Assembly (NCBI GenBank): GCA_023435945.1
Contig: JAEZLB010000268.1
Location: 1 to 8,534 of the forward strand
Source: Pseudomonadota bacterium
GTDB taxonomy: Bacteria > Pseudomonadota > Gammaproteobacteria > Burkholderiales > Burkholderiaceae_D
Reading direction: 5' to 3'
Length of the DNA: 8,534 nt
The position numbers were made by a program, and so were the translations under genes. Position 1 is the stretch's first letter. Every line of letters begins with the position of its first letter. Below the pieces are notes generated by a model. The model saw only the letters and a list, made by a program, of their open reading frames with translations, ran no database searches and was not told the origin of the DNA. Below are positions 1 to 6,099 of the stretch, piece by piece.

Positions 1-486
1 GCCGGCCAACGACGTGCGTACTTGATCGAGCAGCTGGGAGTCCTTCAATCAGGACAGCGCGAAGGCGCGGAGCTGCATTCGAGCGCGCTCACCCAAGAGA
101 TTGCAGCGCCGCAGGCCTGGGCGGACATTGCGTCTTATCTAAATCAATTGCTGCCGAACACGCAGCCACAGGCAGGAGATGGCTCGGCGCTCGAGCTCGG
201 TGAAAGCGTGTATCAGCAGGACTGTGCAAGCTGCCACCGCGAGGATGCTCGCGGCGATGACGACGGGTTCGTGCCGTCGCTGCGTGGACAGCACTACGAG
301 TACCTGCTCAGTCAGATGAGCTCTCTTGCTCAGGCGCATCGGCGCAACGTGAACCTGACTCTGGCGCCGTTCATGAAGTCCTTCTCCAGCGCTGAGATGA
401 GCGCGATCGCCGATTACCTGTCGCGGATGCGTGGTGTGGCGGAGGAGCAGCGCGCATTGCACGAAGACATCTCACCGCCCAGGTGA
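1..486 (+). CDS. Cytochrome c, probably diheme (c4/c553-like), 5' end cut by window edge
   Basis: The reading frame is open from base 1, so the gene begins upstream; 161 codons are visible and it ends with TGA at 484-486. Residues 1-49 look like the back half of one cytochrome c domain (GQ..YL..QL....G.R, then a helix ending DIASYL). A linker leads into a complete second domain with the heme-binding motif CASCH (visible residues 75-79, bases 223-237). That domain continues with LRGQHYEYLLSQM and a candidate axial Met at visible residue 125 (LAPFMKSF), then a closing helix ending IADYL. Two such domains in tandem are typical of periplasmic electron-transfer cytochromes c4/c553. The first domain shows no methionine where the axial ligand should be. 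The secretion signal would lie outside the window. The electron partner cannot be told from here. The cytochrome call is firm; the diheme call is likely because only the tail of domain 1 is visible. Confidence 0.86.
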   Translation, partial: AGQRRAYLIEQLGVLQSGQREGAELHSSALTQEIAAPQAWADIASYLNQLLPNTQPQAGDGSALELGESVYQQDCASCHREDARGDDDGFVPSLRGQHYEYLLSQMSSLAQAHRRNVNLTLAPFMKSFSSAEMSAIADYLSRMRGVAEEQRALHEDISPPR

Positions 487-521
487 TGTATGAATGACTT
501 CCGACGTACGACCCCACGCAA

Positions 522-986
522 ATGGACTTGCTCGCTGCGACGATACCCGCACTGTCGCTACTGATCGTCGCGAATGCGACGCCGGTGATCCTTGCGCGTC
601 TGTGTCGCCACTGGGGAGACTATCCCCTTGATCTGGGTTGGGTTGCACCGGACGGTGAGCGTTTGCTGGGCGATCATAAGACCTGGCGCGGCTTGCTCGG
701 TGGTGTTGTTGCGTGCGGCGCGCTGGCCGTCGTTCTCGGGCTGTCGGTTCCTACGGCGATGATGTTCGCGACCATATCGCTCCTGGCTGATGCGATGTGG
801 AGTGCCGTGAAGCGACGTTTGCATTGGCGGGCAGGGGCCGAGCGACCGGTCCTGGATCAGCTTGCCGAATCGCTGTTGCCGATGCTGCTGTGCGCCGATC
901 GACTTGGGCTTGGCGCGCGGGAGATCGTCGTGGTGTGTGTCACTTTCACGCTTCTCGATATCGCATGCGCGCCCGCACGGCGATAA
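522..986 (+). CDS. CDP-archaeol synthase-family (CarS/DUF46) membrane protein
   Basis: A 154-residue, strongly hydrophobic protein with the hallmarks of the CarS family: ANATPV at residues 17-22, PLDLGW at 35-40, the block DG-x4-LG-x2-KTWRG at 44-57, and VKRRL followed by LDQLAE at 96-115. In archaea CarS transfers CMP from CTP to an unsaturated archaetidic acid to make CDP-archaeol, a membrane-lipid precursor; it is an integral membrane enzyme related to bacterial CdsA. Bacterial homologues exist and, to my knowledge, their substrate is not established. Hydrophobic stretches near 5-22, 58-75, 77-92 and 133-149 fit a multi-span membrane protein. The ATG at 522 is the first usable start after an in-frame stop at 495-497, although no good Shine-Dalgarno precedes it. 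The gene lies 35 nt after the cytochrome gene and may share its transcript. The C-terminus (CAPARR) ends abruptly after the last hydrophobic segment. The family call is firm; the reaction in this organism is unknown. Confidence 0.8.
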   Translation: MDLLAATIPALSLLIVANATPVILARLCRHWGDYPLDLGWVAPDGERLLGDHKTWRGLLGGVVACGALAVVLGLSVPTAMMFATISLLADAMWSAVKRRLHWRAGAERPVLDQLAESLLPMLLCADRLGLGAREIVVVCVTFTLLDIACAPARR

Positions 987-1090
987 ATCGGCTGTTCTCG
1001 CGGCCGGCGCAGCGATCCTGGGGACTCTTTGTCGCGGCGGGATGCGTACCGGCCCAGATTGGAGCGCACGTGCGTGTCGGAGCGGTGAGC

Positions 1091-2746
1091 TCATGCAATC
1101 GAGCGCATCGCGGGGGATCCGGACGCGCCCGAGCGCGCCGTCGATCTGCGATTCAGGACTGCATCGGCGGCCACTTCCGCGATCATGATCGTCGGCGCGT
1201 TGGTGTTTCCGCTGATGAGCGTCGGCATGATGGACGCGTCGATGACTCGCAGCGATTCAACGCCATGGACGCGTAGCTCCGGATCGACGACTGCGCGATC
1301 GTCCACGCCCATGCGACAGCTTCCGGCGGGGTGATACAGCGTCTCCGCACGTCGTCTGATGAAATCGATGATGGCATCCCGCGAGCGAACGTCGGCGCCC
1401 GGGAAGATCTCGGGACCTCTGAATGCATCGAACGGGGAGGCGGCTAGGATTTCCCGCGCGATGCGAACTGCTTCGATCATCGCATCGAGGTCGACGCCTT
1501 CGTGCAGATAGTTCGCATGGATCAGTGGCGCAGCGAACGGATCGTTCGAGCGCAGCGAGATGCTGCCTCGGCTCTGGGGCCGCAGAAAGCATGCGTGCAA
1601 CGTATATCCGTGACCAGGCAGACGATTGCGGCCGTGATCGTCGAGTTGGGCCGGCACGAAATGGAGCTGGATATCGGGCCGATCGACGGTTGCGTAACGA
1701 CTCGAGCAAAAGGCTCCGGCTTCGGCGATGTTCGATACGGCGGGTCCGCGGTGCCGCAGTACGTACTGCAATCCGGCCTGCAGCTCCTGCCAACGGGAAA
1801 GATCGTATGTAATCGGCTTCAGGCATTTCTGCAGGATCGTCACGTCGAGGTGATCCTGCAGATTCGAGCCGACGCCGGTAAGTGCGCTCGCGACAGGAAT
1901 GCCGAGGCGCTTCAGATCGTTTGCAGGCCCGATGCCGGACAGCAGAAGCAGTTGGGGCGAGTTCACCGCGCCTGCGCAGAGCAGGATTTCGCCGATACAT
2001 TCGTGGCGCATTGTGCGTCCGCGTTCGATCGCTTCCACCGCAGTGGCCCGACCTCGCGTGAGCACGATTCGCGTCACGTGGCTCCGTGTGGCGATCTTCA
2101 GGTTGGATCGCCGCCGCGCACCGCTCAGATAGGCTTTGGCGCTGCTACAGCGCCGGCCGTTCTTCTGGGTCACTTGATACAGTCCGGCGCCTTGCTGATG
2201 TGCGCCATTGAAGTCCGGGTTGCAGGGCGAACCGATGGACACGGCGGCATCGACGAACACATGACTGAGCAGGTTGACGTACCGCAGATCTTCGACCGCG
2301 AGCTTGCCCCTGGTGCTGTGATACATCGAGCCATCGAGCCTCGATCCTGGAATCTGGCGCTCGGATCGCTTGAAGTAGGGCAGTACCGCGTCGAAGTGCC
2401 AATCGACATTTCCGGCGCGTGCCCATTCGTCGTAGTCCTGCGGGTGGCCCCGCACATAGCACATCGCATTGATGGAGCTCGATCCGCCGAGAACTTTGCC
2501 CCGCGGCCAGTACAAGCGCCGCTGCGCCAGCTCGGGCTCCGGCTCGGTGGAGTAGTGCCAGTTGATGGTCCGGTCATGGACCAGATGGGCGAGGCCGGCC
2601 GGCATGTGAATCATCGGATGACGATCTGCTCCTCCTGCTTCGATGAGCAGCACCGAGGTGTCCGGATCCTCCGAGAGTCGATCTGCGAGTACGCAGCCAG
2701 CCGAGCCTGCGCCGATGATGATGAAGCGATATGCCTCATGCCTCAT
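1091..2746 (-). CDS. GMC-family FAD-dependent alcohol dehydrogenase (AlkJ/choline dehydrogenase-like)
   Basis: A 551-residue flavoprotein of usual length for its family. The FAD-binding GAGSAG is at residues 12-17, with LLIEAG at 33-38. GMC signature 1 (PRGKVLGGSSSIN) starts at 81 and signature 2 (GAVNSPQLLLLSGIGP) at 259. The catalytic pair is His472 (LYHPAGSCRMG) and Asn516 (SGNTNAPT), 44 residues apart as in choline oxidase. Segments such as PMIHMPAG, LYQVTQKNG and NLQDHLDV resemble AlkJ, the membrane-associated enzyme oxidising medium/long-chain alcohols to aldehydes and feeding electrons to the respiratory chain; choline dehydrogenase is the main alternative. The ATG at 2746 was chosen because the FAD motif then starts about ten residues in, AGGAG lies 8 nt upstream (2755-2759), and the start overlaps the preceding gene's stop as ATGA. 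An in-frame extension to 2974 is spurious. Last gene of the run; after lipase action it could oxidise the alcohol half of wax esters (inference). Confidence 0.93.
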   Translation of the reverse strand: MRHEAYRFIIIGAGSAGCVLADRLSEDPDTSVLLIEAGGADRHPMIHMPAGLAHLVHDRTINWHYSTEPEPELAQRRLYWPRGKVLGGSSSINAMCYVRGHPQDYDEWARAGNVDWHFDAVLPYFKRSERQIPGSRLDGSMYHSTRGKLAVEDLRYVNLLSHVFVDAAVSIGSPCNPDFNGAHQQGAGLYQVTQKNGRRCSSAKAYLSGARRRSNLKIATRSHVTRIVLTRGRATAVEAIERGRTMRHECIGEILLCAGAVNSPQLLLLSGIGPANDLKRLGIPVASALTGVGSNLQDHLDVTILQKCLKPITYDLSRWQELQAGLQYVLRHRGPAVSNIAEAGAFCSSRYATVDRPDIQLHFVPAQLDDHGRNRLPGHGYTLHACFLRPQSRGSISLRSNDPFAAPLIHANYLHEGVDLDAMIEAVRIAREILAASPFDAFRGPEIFPGADVRSRDAIIDFIRRRAETLYHPAGSCRMGVDDRAVVDPELRVHGVESLRVIDASIMPTLISGNTNAPTIMIAEVAADAVLNRRSTARSGASGSPAMRSIA

Positions 2747-3456
2747 GCGCCGCGCTCCTGTTCGGCAGGGCAGTCGATATCGAATGGATCGTCGGCCCCG
2801 GCGAGTATCTGTTTCATGATCCGGGTTTCGCGATCCTCGATGACGCGGAGCAGATCCTCCGCGCTGCCCATCTTGGCGAAGGCCGCATATCCACGTTCGA
2901 GGAACTGCTGCAGGGTACCGACGCCCGCCATGCGCGCGGGGTAACGTGCGGCTCGCAACGCGGCGGCGATCCACGGTCGTGTGATGAGGTCATCGAGTGC
3001 ACGGCCGGCCGAGACGATGAGGGAGATCTGGTGTTCGCGGTCGCGCCGGCGATCGACCCGTCGATAGGCCTGCGCGTAGGTCTGCGGCGAAAGGGACTCC
3101 TCGCCGAGATCACGCGCCATGGCGATATCCAGGCTCTGCGACAGGGCTTCGAGTTCGAGCGCCTGCGTCACCGATTCCAGGGCATGCGAAGGCAGCACCT
3201 GGTGCCAGCCCTTCATGACCCGTTGCAGGTCGCGATCGCGCCGATGAAAGTCGTGCGGTCCGTACAGGTCCTGCACGAAGAAATCGAGCGCGTCCCGGAA
3301 GCGGGCAATCGAGTGATAGTCCGCGTACGTTGCGCGCAGACGCTCCACCTGCCAGTGCTGCAGCCGTTGCAGGGCTGCCTCGCTCGATGGGTCCGCATGT
3401 ATCTCCGCGCGGGTGGCAGCGATCGTGTCAATGAGCGACAAGGCTCTGGGGGTCAT
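2743..3456 (-). CDS. FFLEE motif protein, function unknown
   Basis: A 237-residue, mostly helical, charged protein without a signal peptide or obvious membrane segment. It matches the gammaproteobacterial family named after a 'FFLEE' motif: here FFVQDLYGPHDF at residues 59-70, followed by RRDRDLQR, a segment with a tryptophan and LP (84-89), and a C-terminal block FLERGYAAFAKMG (185-197) followed by IEDRETRI. The family has no assigned activity that I know of, and I see no catalytic signature. The start at ATG 3456 is supported by AGGAG 7 nt upstream (3464-3468) and lies inside the 3' end of fadD (29-nt overlap). Its own TGA overlaps the ATG of the alcohol dehydrogenase gene (2743-2746). This double overlap means translation is probably coupled from FadD through to the dehydrogenase, suggesting an accessory role in fatty acid or alcohol handling (inference). 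The motif has drifted from FFLEE to FFVQD. Confidence 0.85.
   Translation of the reverse strand: MTPRALSLIDTIAATRAEIHADPSSEAALQRLQHWQVERLRATYADYHSIARFRDALDFFVQDLYGPHDFHRRDRDLQRVMKGWHQVLPSHALESVTQALELEALSQSLDIAMARDLGEESLSPQTYAQAYRRVDRRRDREHQISLIVSAGRALDDLITRPWIAAALRAARYPARMAGVGTLQQFLERGYAAFAKMGSAEDLLRVIEDRETRIMKQILAGADDPFDIDCPAEQERGA
2755..2759 (-). promoter_or_regulatory. Shine-Dalgarno AGGAG of the GMC dehydrogenase gene
   Basis: On the minus strand AGGAG stands 8 nt before the ATG at 2746. It decides the start in favour of the 551-residue form over the in-frame extension running upstream through the FFLEE gene. Confidence 0.75.
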
Positions 3457-5122
3457 GCTTCGTCTCCTGCGCCTGGGGCTGCAGCATGCGACGCAGGATC
3501 TTGCCGACGTTGGTCTTCGGCAGGTTGTCGCGGAACTCGATGTACTTCGGAACCTTGAATCCCGTCAGGTGCTCGCGACAATGAGTCAGCAGAACTTCGG
3601 TCGTGAGAGAGGCACTGCGGGCGACGACATAAGCTTTGACCGCCTGTCCCGATCGATCGTCCGGTACGCCGATGCAGCCGACTTCGGCGACCCCCTCGAG
3701 CATCGAGATCACTTCCTCGACTTCGTTTGGATACACTTTGAAGCCAGAGACGATGATCATGTCCTTCTTGCGATCGACGATCCGCAACAGGCCGTTGTCA
3801 TCGAGTGTTGCGATGTCGCCGGTGCGCAGCCAGCCTTGTGCATCGAGCGTTTTGGCCGTCTCGTCCGGATTGCGCCAATAGCCGCGCATCACCTGAGGGC
3901 CTCGTACGCACAATTCGCCGGGTTCGTTCAGGCCGAGCTCGCGTTCTTCGTCTCGTATGGAGATGTCCGTCGACGGCAGTGGCACACCGACAGTGCCGAG
4001 TTGCGGTCGATGCGGCGGATTGCAGGCCACGACGGGCGATGCCTCGGTGAGTCCGTATCCTTCCAGCAGCGGCCGACCGGTCACCGACAACCATTGCTCC
4101 CCCACACTCGATTGCAATGACATTCCGCCGGAAATTCCGAGTTTCAGTCGCTTGAAGTCGATCTCTGCGAACTGCGGATGGTCGAGCAGCGCGCGGTAGA
4201 GCGTATTGACGCCGGAGATGAAACTGAACTCGCAATGTTTGAGCTGGGCAACGAAGGAGGGGATGTCGCGCGGATCGGCGATCAGCACGTTCAGCGCACC
4301 CAGTTTGGTGAACATCAGGCAATTACAGGTGAGGCAGAAGATGTGATAGAGCGGCAGAGGTGTGACTACGACCTCGCGGCCCTCTTCGATATACGAGCGC
4401 CACATCGCGATCAGCTGTTCCAGATTCGCGGCGACGTTTTTGTGCGTGAGCATCGCGCCTTTCGCCACGCCGGTCGTACCGCCCGTGTACTGCAGAAAGG
4501 CCAGGTCCTCGCCTTCGATCGGTGGAAGGCGTACGCCGTCCCTGGAGCCGATCTCGAGCGCTCGCTGGAACGGCACCGCGTCGGGAAGCCGGAACTTGGG
4601 TACGAGCTTCTTCCAGCGACGCACCGCCCAGTTCGTGACGATGTTGCGCGGGAAATGCAGGCAGTCGCCCAGTTCGGTCACGACGATCGTGCGCACGTCC
4701 ACTTCAGGCAGTACACGCTCGAGGACATGTGCGAAGTTGGCGAGCACGACGGTAGCGACTGCTCCTGAGTTCGAGAGTTGGTGCGCAAGCTCTCTCGGCG
4801 TGTACATGGGATTCGTGTTCACCACGATCAGTCCTGCGCGCAACGCTCCAAAAAGCGCGATCGGATACTGCAGAACATTGGGCATCATGAGCGCAATGCG
4901 ATCACCCTTGCGCAGTCCTTGCGTGTGCAGAAACGTCGCGAACTGACGCGAGTAACGTTCGAGCTGCGAGTACGTGAGTGTGGTGCCGAAGCTCTGAAAC
5001 GCGGGTCGACTGGCGAAGCGCTCGCATGCGCGTTCGAACATCGAAACGAGCGTCTCGTGAGGATCCAGCTCGATGTCGGCGGGAGTTCCGGCTGGATATT
5101 GCCGTAGCCAGGGCCTTTGCAT
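3428..5122 (-). CDS. fadD: Long-chain fatty acid-CoA ligase FadD
   Basis: A 564-residue acyl-CoA synthetase, close in length and order to E. coli FadD (561 aa), including the N-terminal style MQRPWLRQYPAG and the stretch GDRIALMMPNVLQYP. It activates free fatty acids with ATP and CoA at the inner membrane face, feeding beta-oxidation or acyltransferases. Visible motifs: ATP-binding YTGGTTGVAKGA (212-223), GYGLTE (355-360), TGD (434-436), the FACS signature region around DRKKDMIIVSGFKVYPNEVE (450-469), and the catalytic lysine in PKTNVGKILRR (Lys541). The start at ATG 5122 has GGAG 7 nt upstream (5130-5133). A 70-nt gap containing a hairpin separates it from the lipase gene upstream, and its 3' end overlaps the FFLEE gene by 29 nt. 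Its place directly after two lipases suggests it activates fatty acids released from stored lipid (inference). All expected catalytic residues are present. Confidence 0.96.
   Translation of the reverse strand: MQRPWLRQYPAGTPADIELDPHETLVSMFERACERFASRPAFQSFGTTLTYSQLERYSRQFATFLHTQGLRKGDRIALMMPNVLQYPIALFGALRAGLIVVNTNPMYTPRELAHQLSNSGAVATVVLANFAHVLERVLPEVDVRTIVVTELGDCLHFPRNIVTNWAVRRWKKLVPKFRLPDAVPFQRALEIGSRDGVRLPPIEGEDLAFLQYTGGTTGVAKGAMLTHKNVAANLEQLIAMWRSYIEEGREVVVTPLPLYHIFCLTCNCLMFTKLGALNVLIADPRDIPSFVAQLKHCEFSFISGVNTLYRALLDHPQFAEIDFKRLKLGISGGMSLQSSVGEQWLSVTGRPLLEGYGLTEASPVVACNPPHRPQLGTVGVPLPSTDISIRDEERELGLNEPGELCVRGPQVMRGYWRNPDETAKTLDAQGWLRTGDIATLDDNGLLRIVDRKKDMIIVSGFKVYPNEVEEVISMLEGVAEVGCIGVPDDRSGQAVKAYVVARSASLTTEVLLTHCREHLTGFKVPKYIEFRDNLPKTNVGKILRRMLQPQAQETKHDPQSLVAH
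3464..3468 (-). promoter_or_regulatory. Shine-Dalgarno AGGAG of the FFLEE gene, inside fadD
   Basis: AGGAG on the minus strand, 7 nt before the ATG at 3456 and within the last codons of fadD. It fixes the start of the FFLEE gene despite the 29-nt overlap and fits re-initiation by ribosomes finishing fadD. Confidence 0.75.
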
Positions 5123-5129
5123 GACCTAT

Positions 5130-5133
5130 CTCC
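5130..5133 (-). promoter_or_regulatory. Shine-Dalgarno GGAG of fadD
   Basis: GGAG on the minus strand, 7 nt before the fadD ATG at 5122, supporting that start. It sits a few bases downstream (in transcript direction) of the 8-bp palindrome TGACGTCA at 5138-5145. Confidence 0.65.
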
Positions 5134-5137
5134 AGGA

Positions 5138-5145
5138 TGACGTCA
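5138..5145. other. 8-bp palindrome TGACGTCA in the fadD leader
   Basis: A perfect palindrome 15 nt before the fadD start codon. The heptamer ACGTCAC that it contains (5140-5146) recurs at 5179-5185, overlapping the hairpin upstream. It could be a regulator half-site or part of leader structure, or chance; it does not look like a FadR or PsrA operator that I can recall. Confidence 0.25.
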
Positions 5146-5167
5146 CACTAGTCCAGCGCGGGAGATG

Positions 5168-5192
5168 CCACCACGTGAACGTCACGTAGTGG
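5168..5192 (-). other. Strong hairpin in the lipase-fadD intergenic gap
   Basis: Arms 5168-5178 and 5182-5192 pair over 11 positions around a 3-nt loop. On the plus strand one position is a C/A mismatch (5172/5188); in the minus-strand transcript the same position is a U-G wobble, so the RNA stem is uninterrupted. The outer arm abuts the TAA stop of the hydrolase gene. No U tract follows, so it is not a classical intrinsic terminator. It more likely stabilises or processes the mRNA, dampens read-through into fadD, or acts as a DNA operator (it contains CACGTG). Its structure is directly visible; its role is inferred. Confidence 0.6.
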
Positions 5193-6098
5193 TTAGCGCG
5201 ACGCGCGCTCCACGCCTTCGCGAGTCGAATGCCGAGCGATCTGCTGTGCCAGCAGTTCGAGTGCACGGCTCGAGTAAATGAGCGCCATATGGCCGCATCC
5301 GCGGATGCATACGTTGCATGCGCCGCACAAGCGACTGCTTTGGGCGGGGACGACGAGATTGTCGTGTTCACAGTAAATATTGAGGAGTGCGCCAGGCACC
5401 GCGTGGGGTGCAGGAGCATGTGGCCGAAGGTCGCGTGCGATGCGCACCGGCAACCATCGCGCCAGGACAGTTCCCGCGTGGGGTGAGCCCATGCAGATCA
5501 CCTGTTCGATGCGCAGATGCGGCGCCTTTCGCGCGGCCTCGCGAGCGATCAAGCCTCCCAGACTGTGACCGATGAGGATGAGCGGTTGCCGTCTGGATTC
5601 ATTCTCGCGCTCGAGCAGCGCGATGAACTCCTCGATCTGCGTCGGCAGACTCGCAGTGACGCCCTGGATGCTCGGCGTCCAGACTTCGCATCCGGTGCGC
5701 TGTGCGAGCGTTGCGGCGATCGGACGCCAGATTGCGCCACTGCAGAAGATTCCGTGAAGCAAGACCACCAGAGGCCTGTCGGGCCTGCGGGGCAGAGCGA
5801 TCGGAGGAAAGTGATCCGGGCTGGGTCCGCGCAGGATGAGCCATTGGAATTTGAAGAACGCCGCGCACTCCTTCGCCCACATGCGCACGCGTTCCTGCAA
5901 TGAAAGTCTCTCAGCAGTCTCCATCGGCGCCGAGATCATGAAGCTGACGAGTACGAGGCAGACGCGCAACGTCACCATTGCGATGGGGATCAGCAGCAGC
6001 CCTGTCCAGCGTAGAGGCGGTGGCAGGAGCAGCTCGCTCATGGCGAGATACAGCGCGAGCTCCAATGCCAACGCCGCAGCGAGCAACCGTGCGGCCAC
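5193..6098 (-). CDS. Membrane-anchored alpha/beta-hydrolase, lipase/esterase type
   Basis: A 301-residue protein with two N-terminal hydrophobic segments (about 3-25 and 32-55), then a cytoplasmic or periplasmic alpha/beta-hydrolase domain. Visible: LLHGIFCSG (113-121, oxyanion-hole HG), nucleophile elbow GHSLGG (177-182, Ser179), acid candidate Asp246 (CEHDNLVVP) and His270 (GCGHMAL). This matches EstA/LipA-type triacylglycerol esterases. The start is GTG at 6098, one nucleotide after the patatin gene's TGA (6100-6102), with AGG a few bases upstream; tight coupling is likely. An internal Met20 is a less likely alternative because it would remove the first membrane segment. Oddity: Cys258, 261, 264 and 268 form CX2CX2CX3C just before the catalytic His. 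It probably hydrolyses acyl esters (TAG, wax ester or similar) at a membrane or granule surface; the substrate is inferred from context. Confidence 0.88.
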   Translation of the reverse strand: MAARLLAAALALELALYLAMSELLLPPPLRWTGLLLIPIAMVTLRVCLVLVSFMISAPMETAERLSLQERVRMWAKECAAFFKFQWLILRGPSPDHFPPIALPRRPDRPLVVLLHGIFCSGAIWRPIAATLAQRTGCEVWTPSIQGVTASLPTQIEEFIALLERENESRRQPLILIGHSLGGLIAREAARKAPHLRIEQVICMGSPHAGTVLARWLPVRIARDLRPHAPAPHAVPGALLNIYCEHDNLVVPAQSSRLCGACNVCIRGCGHMALIYSSRALELLAQQIARHSTREGVERASR

Positions 6099-6099
6099 C

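Noticed and set aside
1065..1074. A 10-bp perfect palindrome CGCACGTGCG in the convergent gap, considered as a bidirectional terminator
   Set aside because: It is short, has no room for a loop and no T tract on either strand; such palindromes are common at this GC content.
797..1276. A plus-strand frame overlapping the end of the CarS-like gene, considered as a frameshifted continuation
   Set aside because: Its product is Arg/Ala-rich low-complexity without membrane segments, and the CarS-like frame already holds the family motifs; a frameshift cannot be supported.
1502..2944. A 480-codon open frame on the plus strand opposite the GMC dehydrogenase
   Set aside because: The minus strand here encodes a complete GMC enzyme with all motifs; the plus-strand product has no recognisable domain and its length is explained by GC-rich codon bias of the opposite gene.
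2747..2974. A 76-codon N-terminal extension of the GMC dehydrogenase
   Set aside because: The extension is Arg-rich non-conserved sequence inside the FFLEE gene; the ATG at 2746 has a Shine-Dalgarno site and puts the FAD motif at the expected position.
2731..3558. A 275-codon plus-strand frame opposite the FFLEE gene and the end of fadD
   Set aside because: It spans three real genes antisense, has no family features and no ribosome site; it is a shadow of the minus-strand codons.
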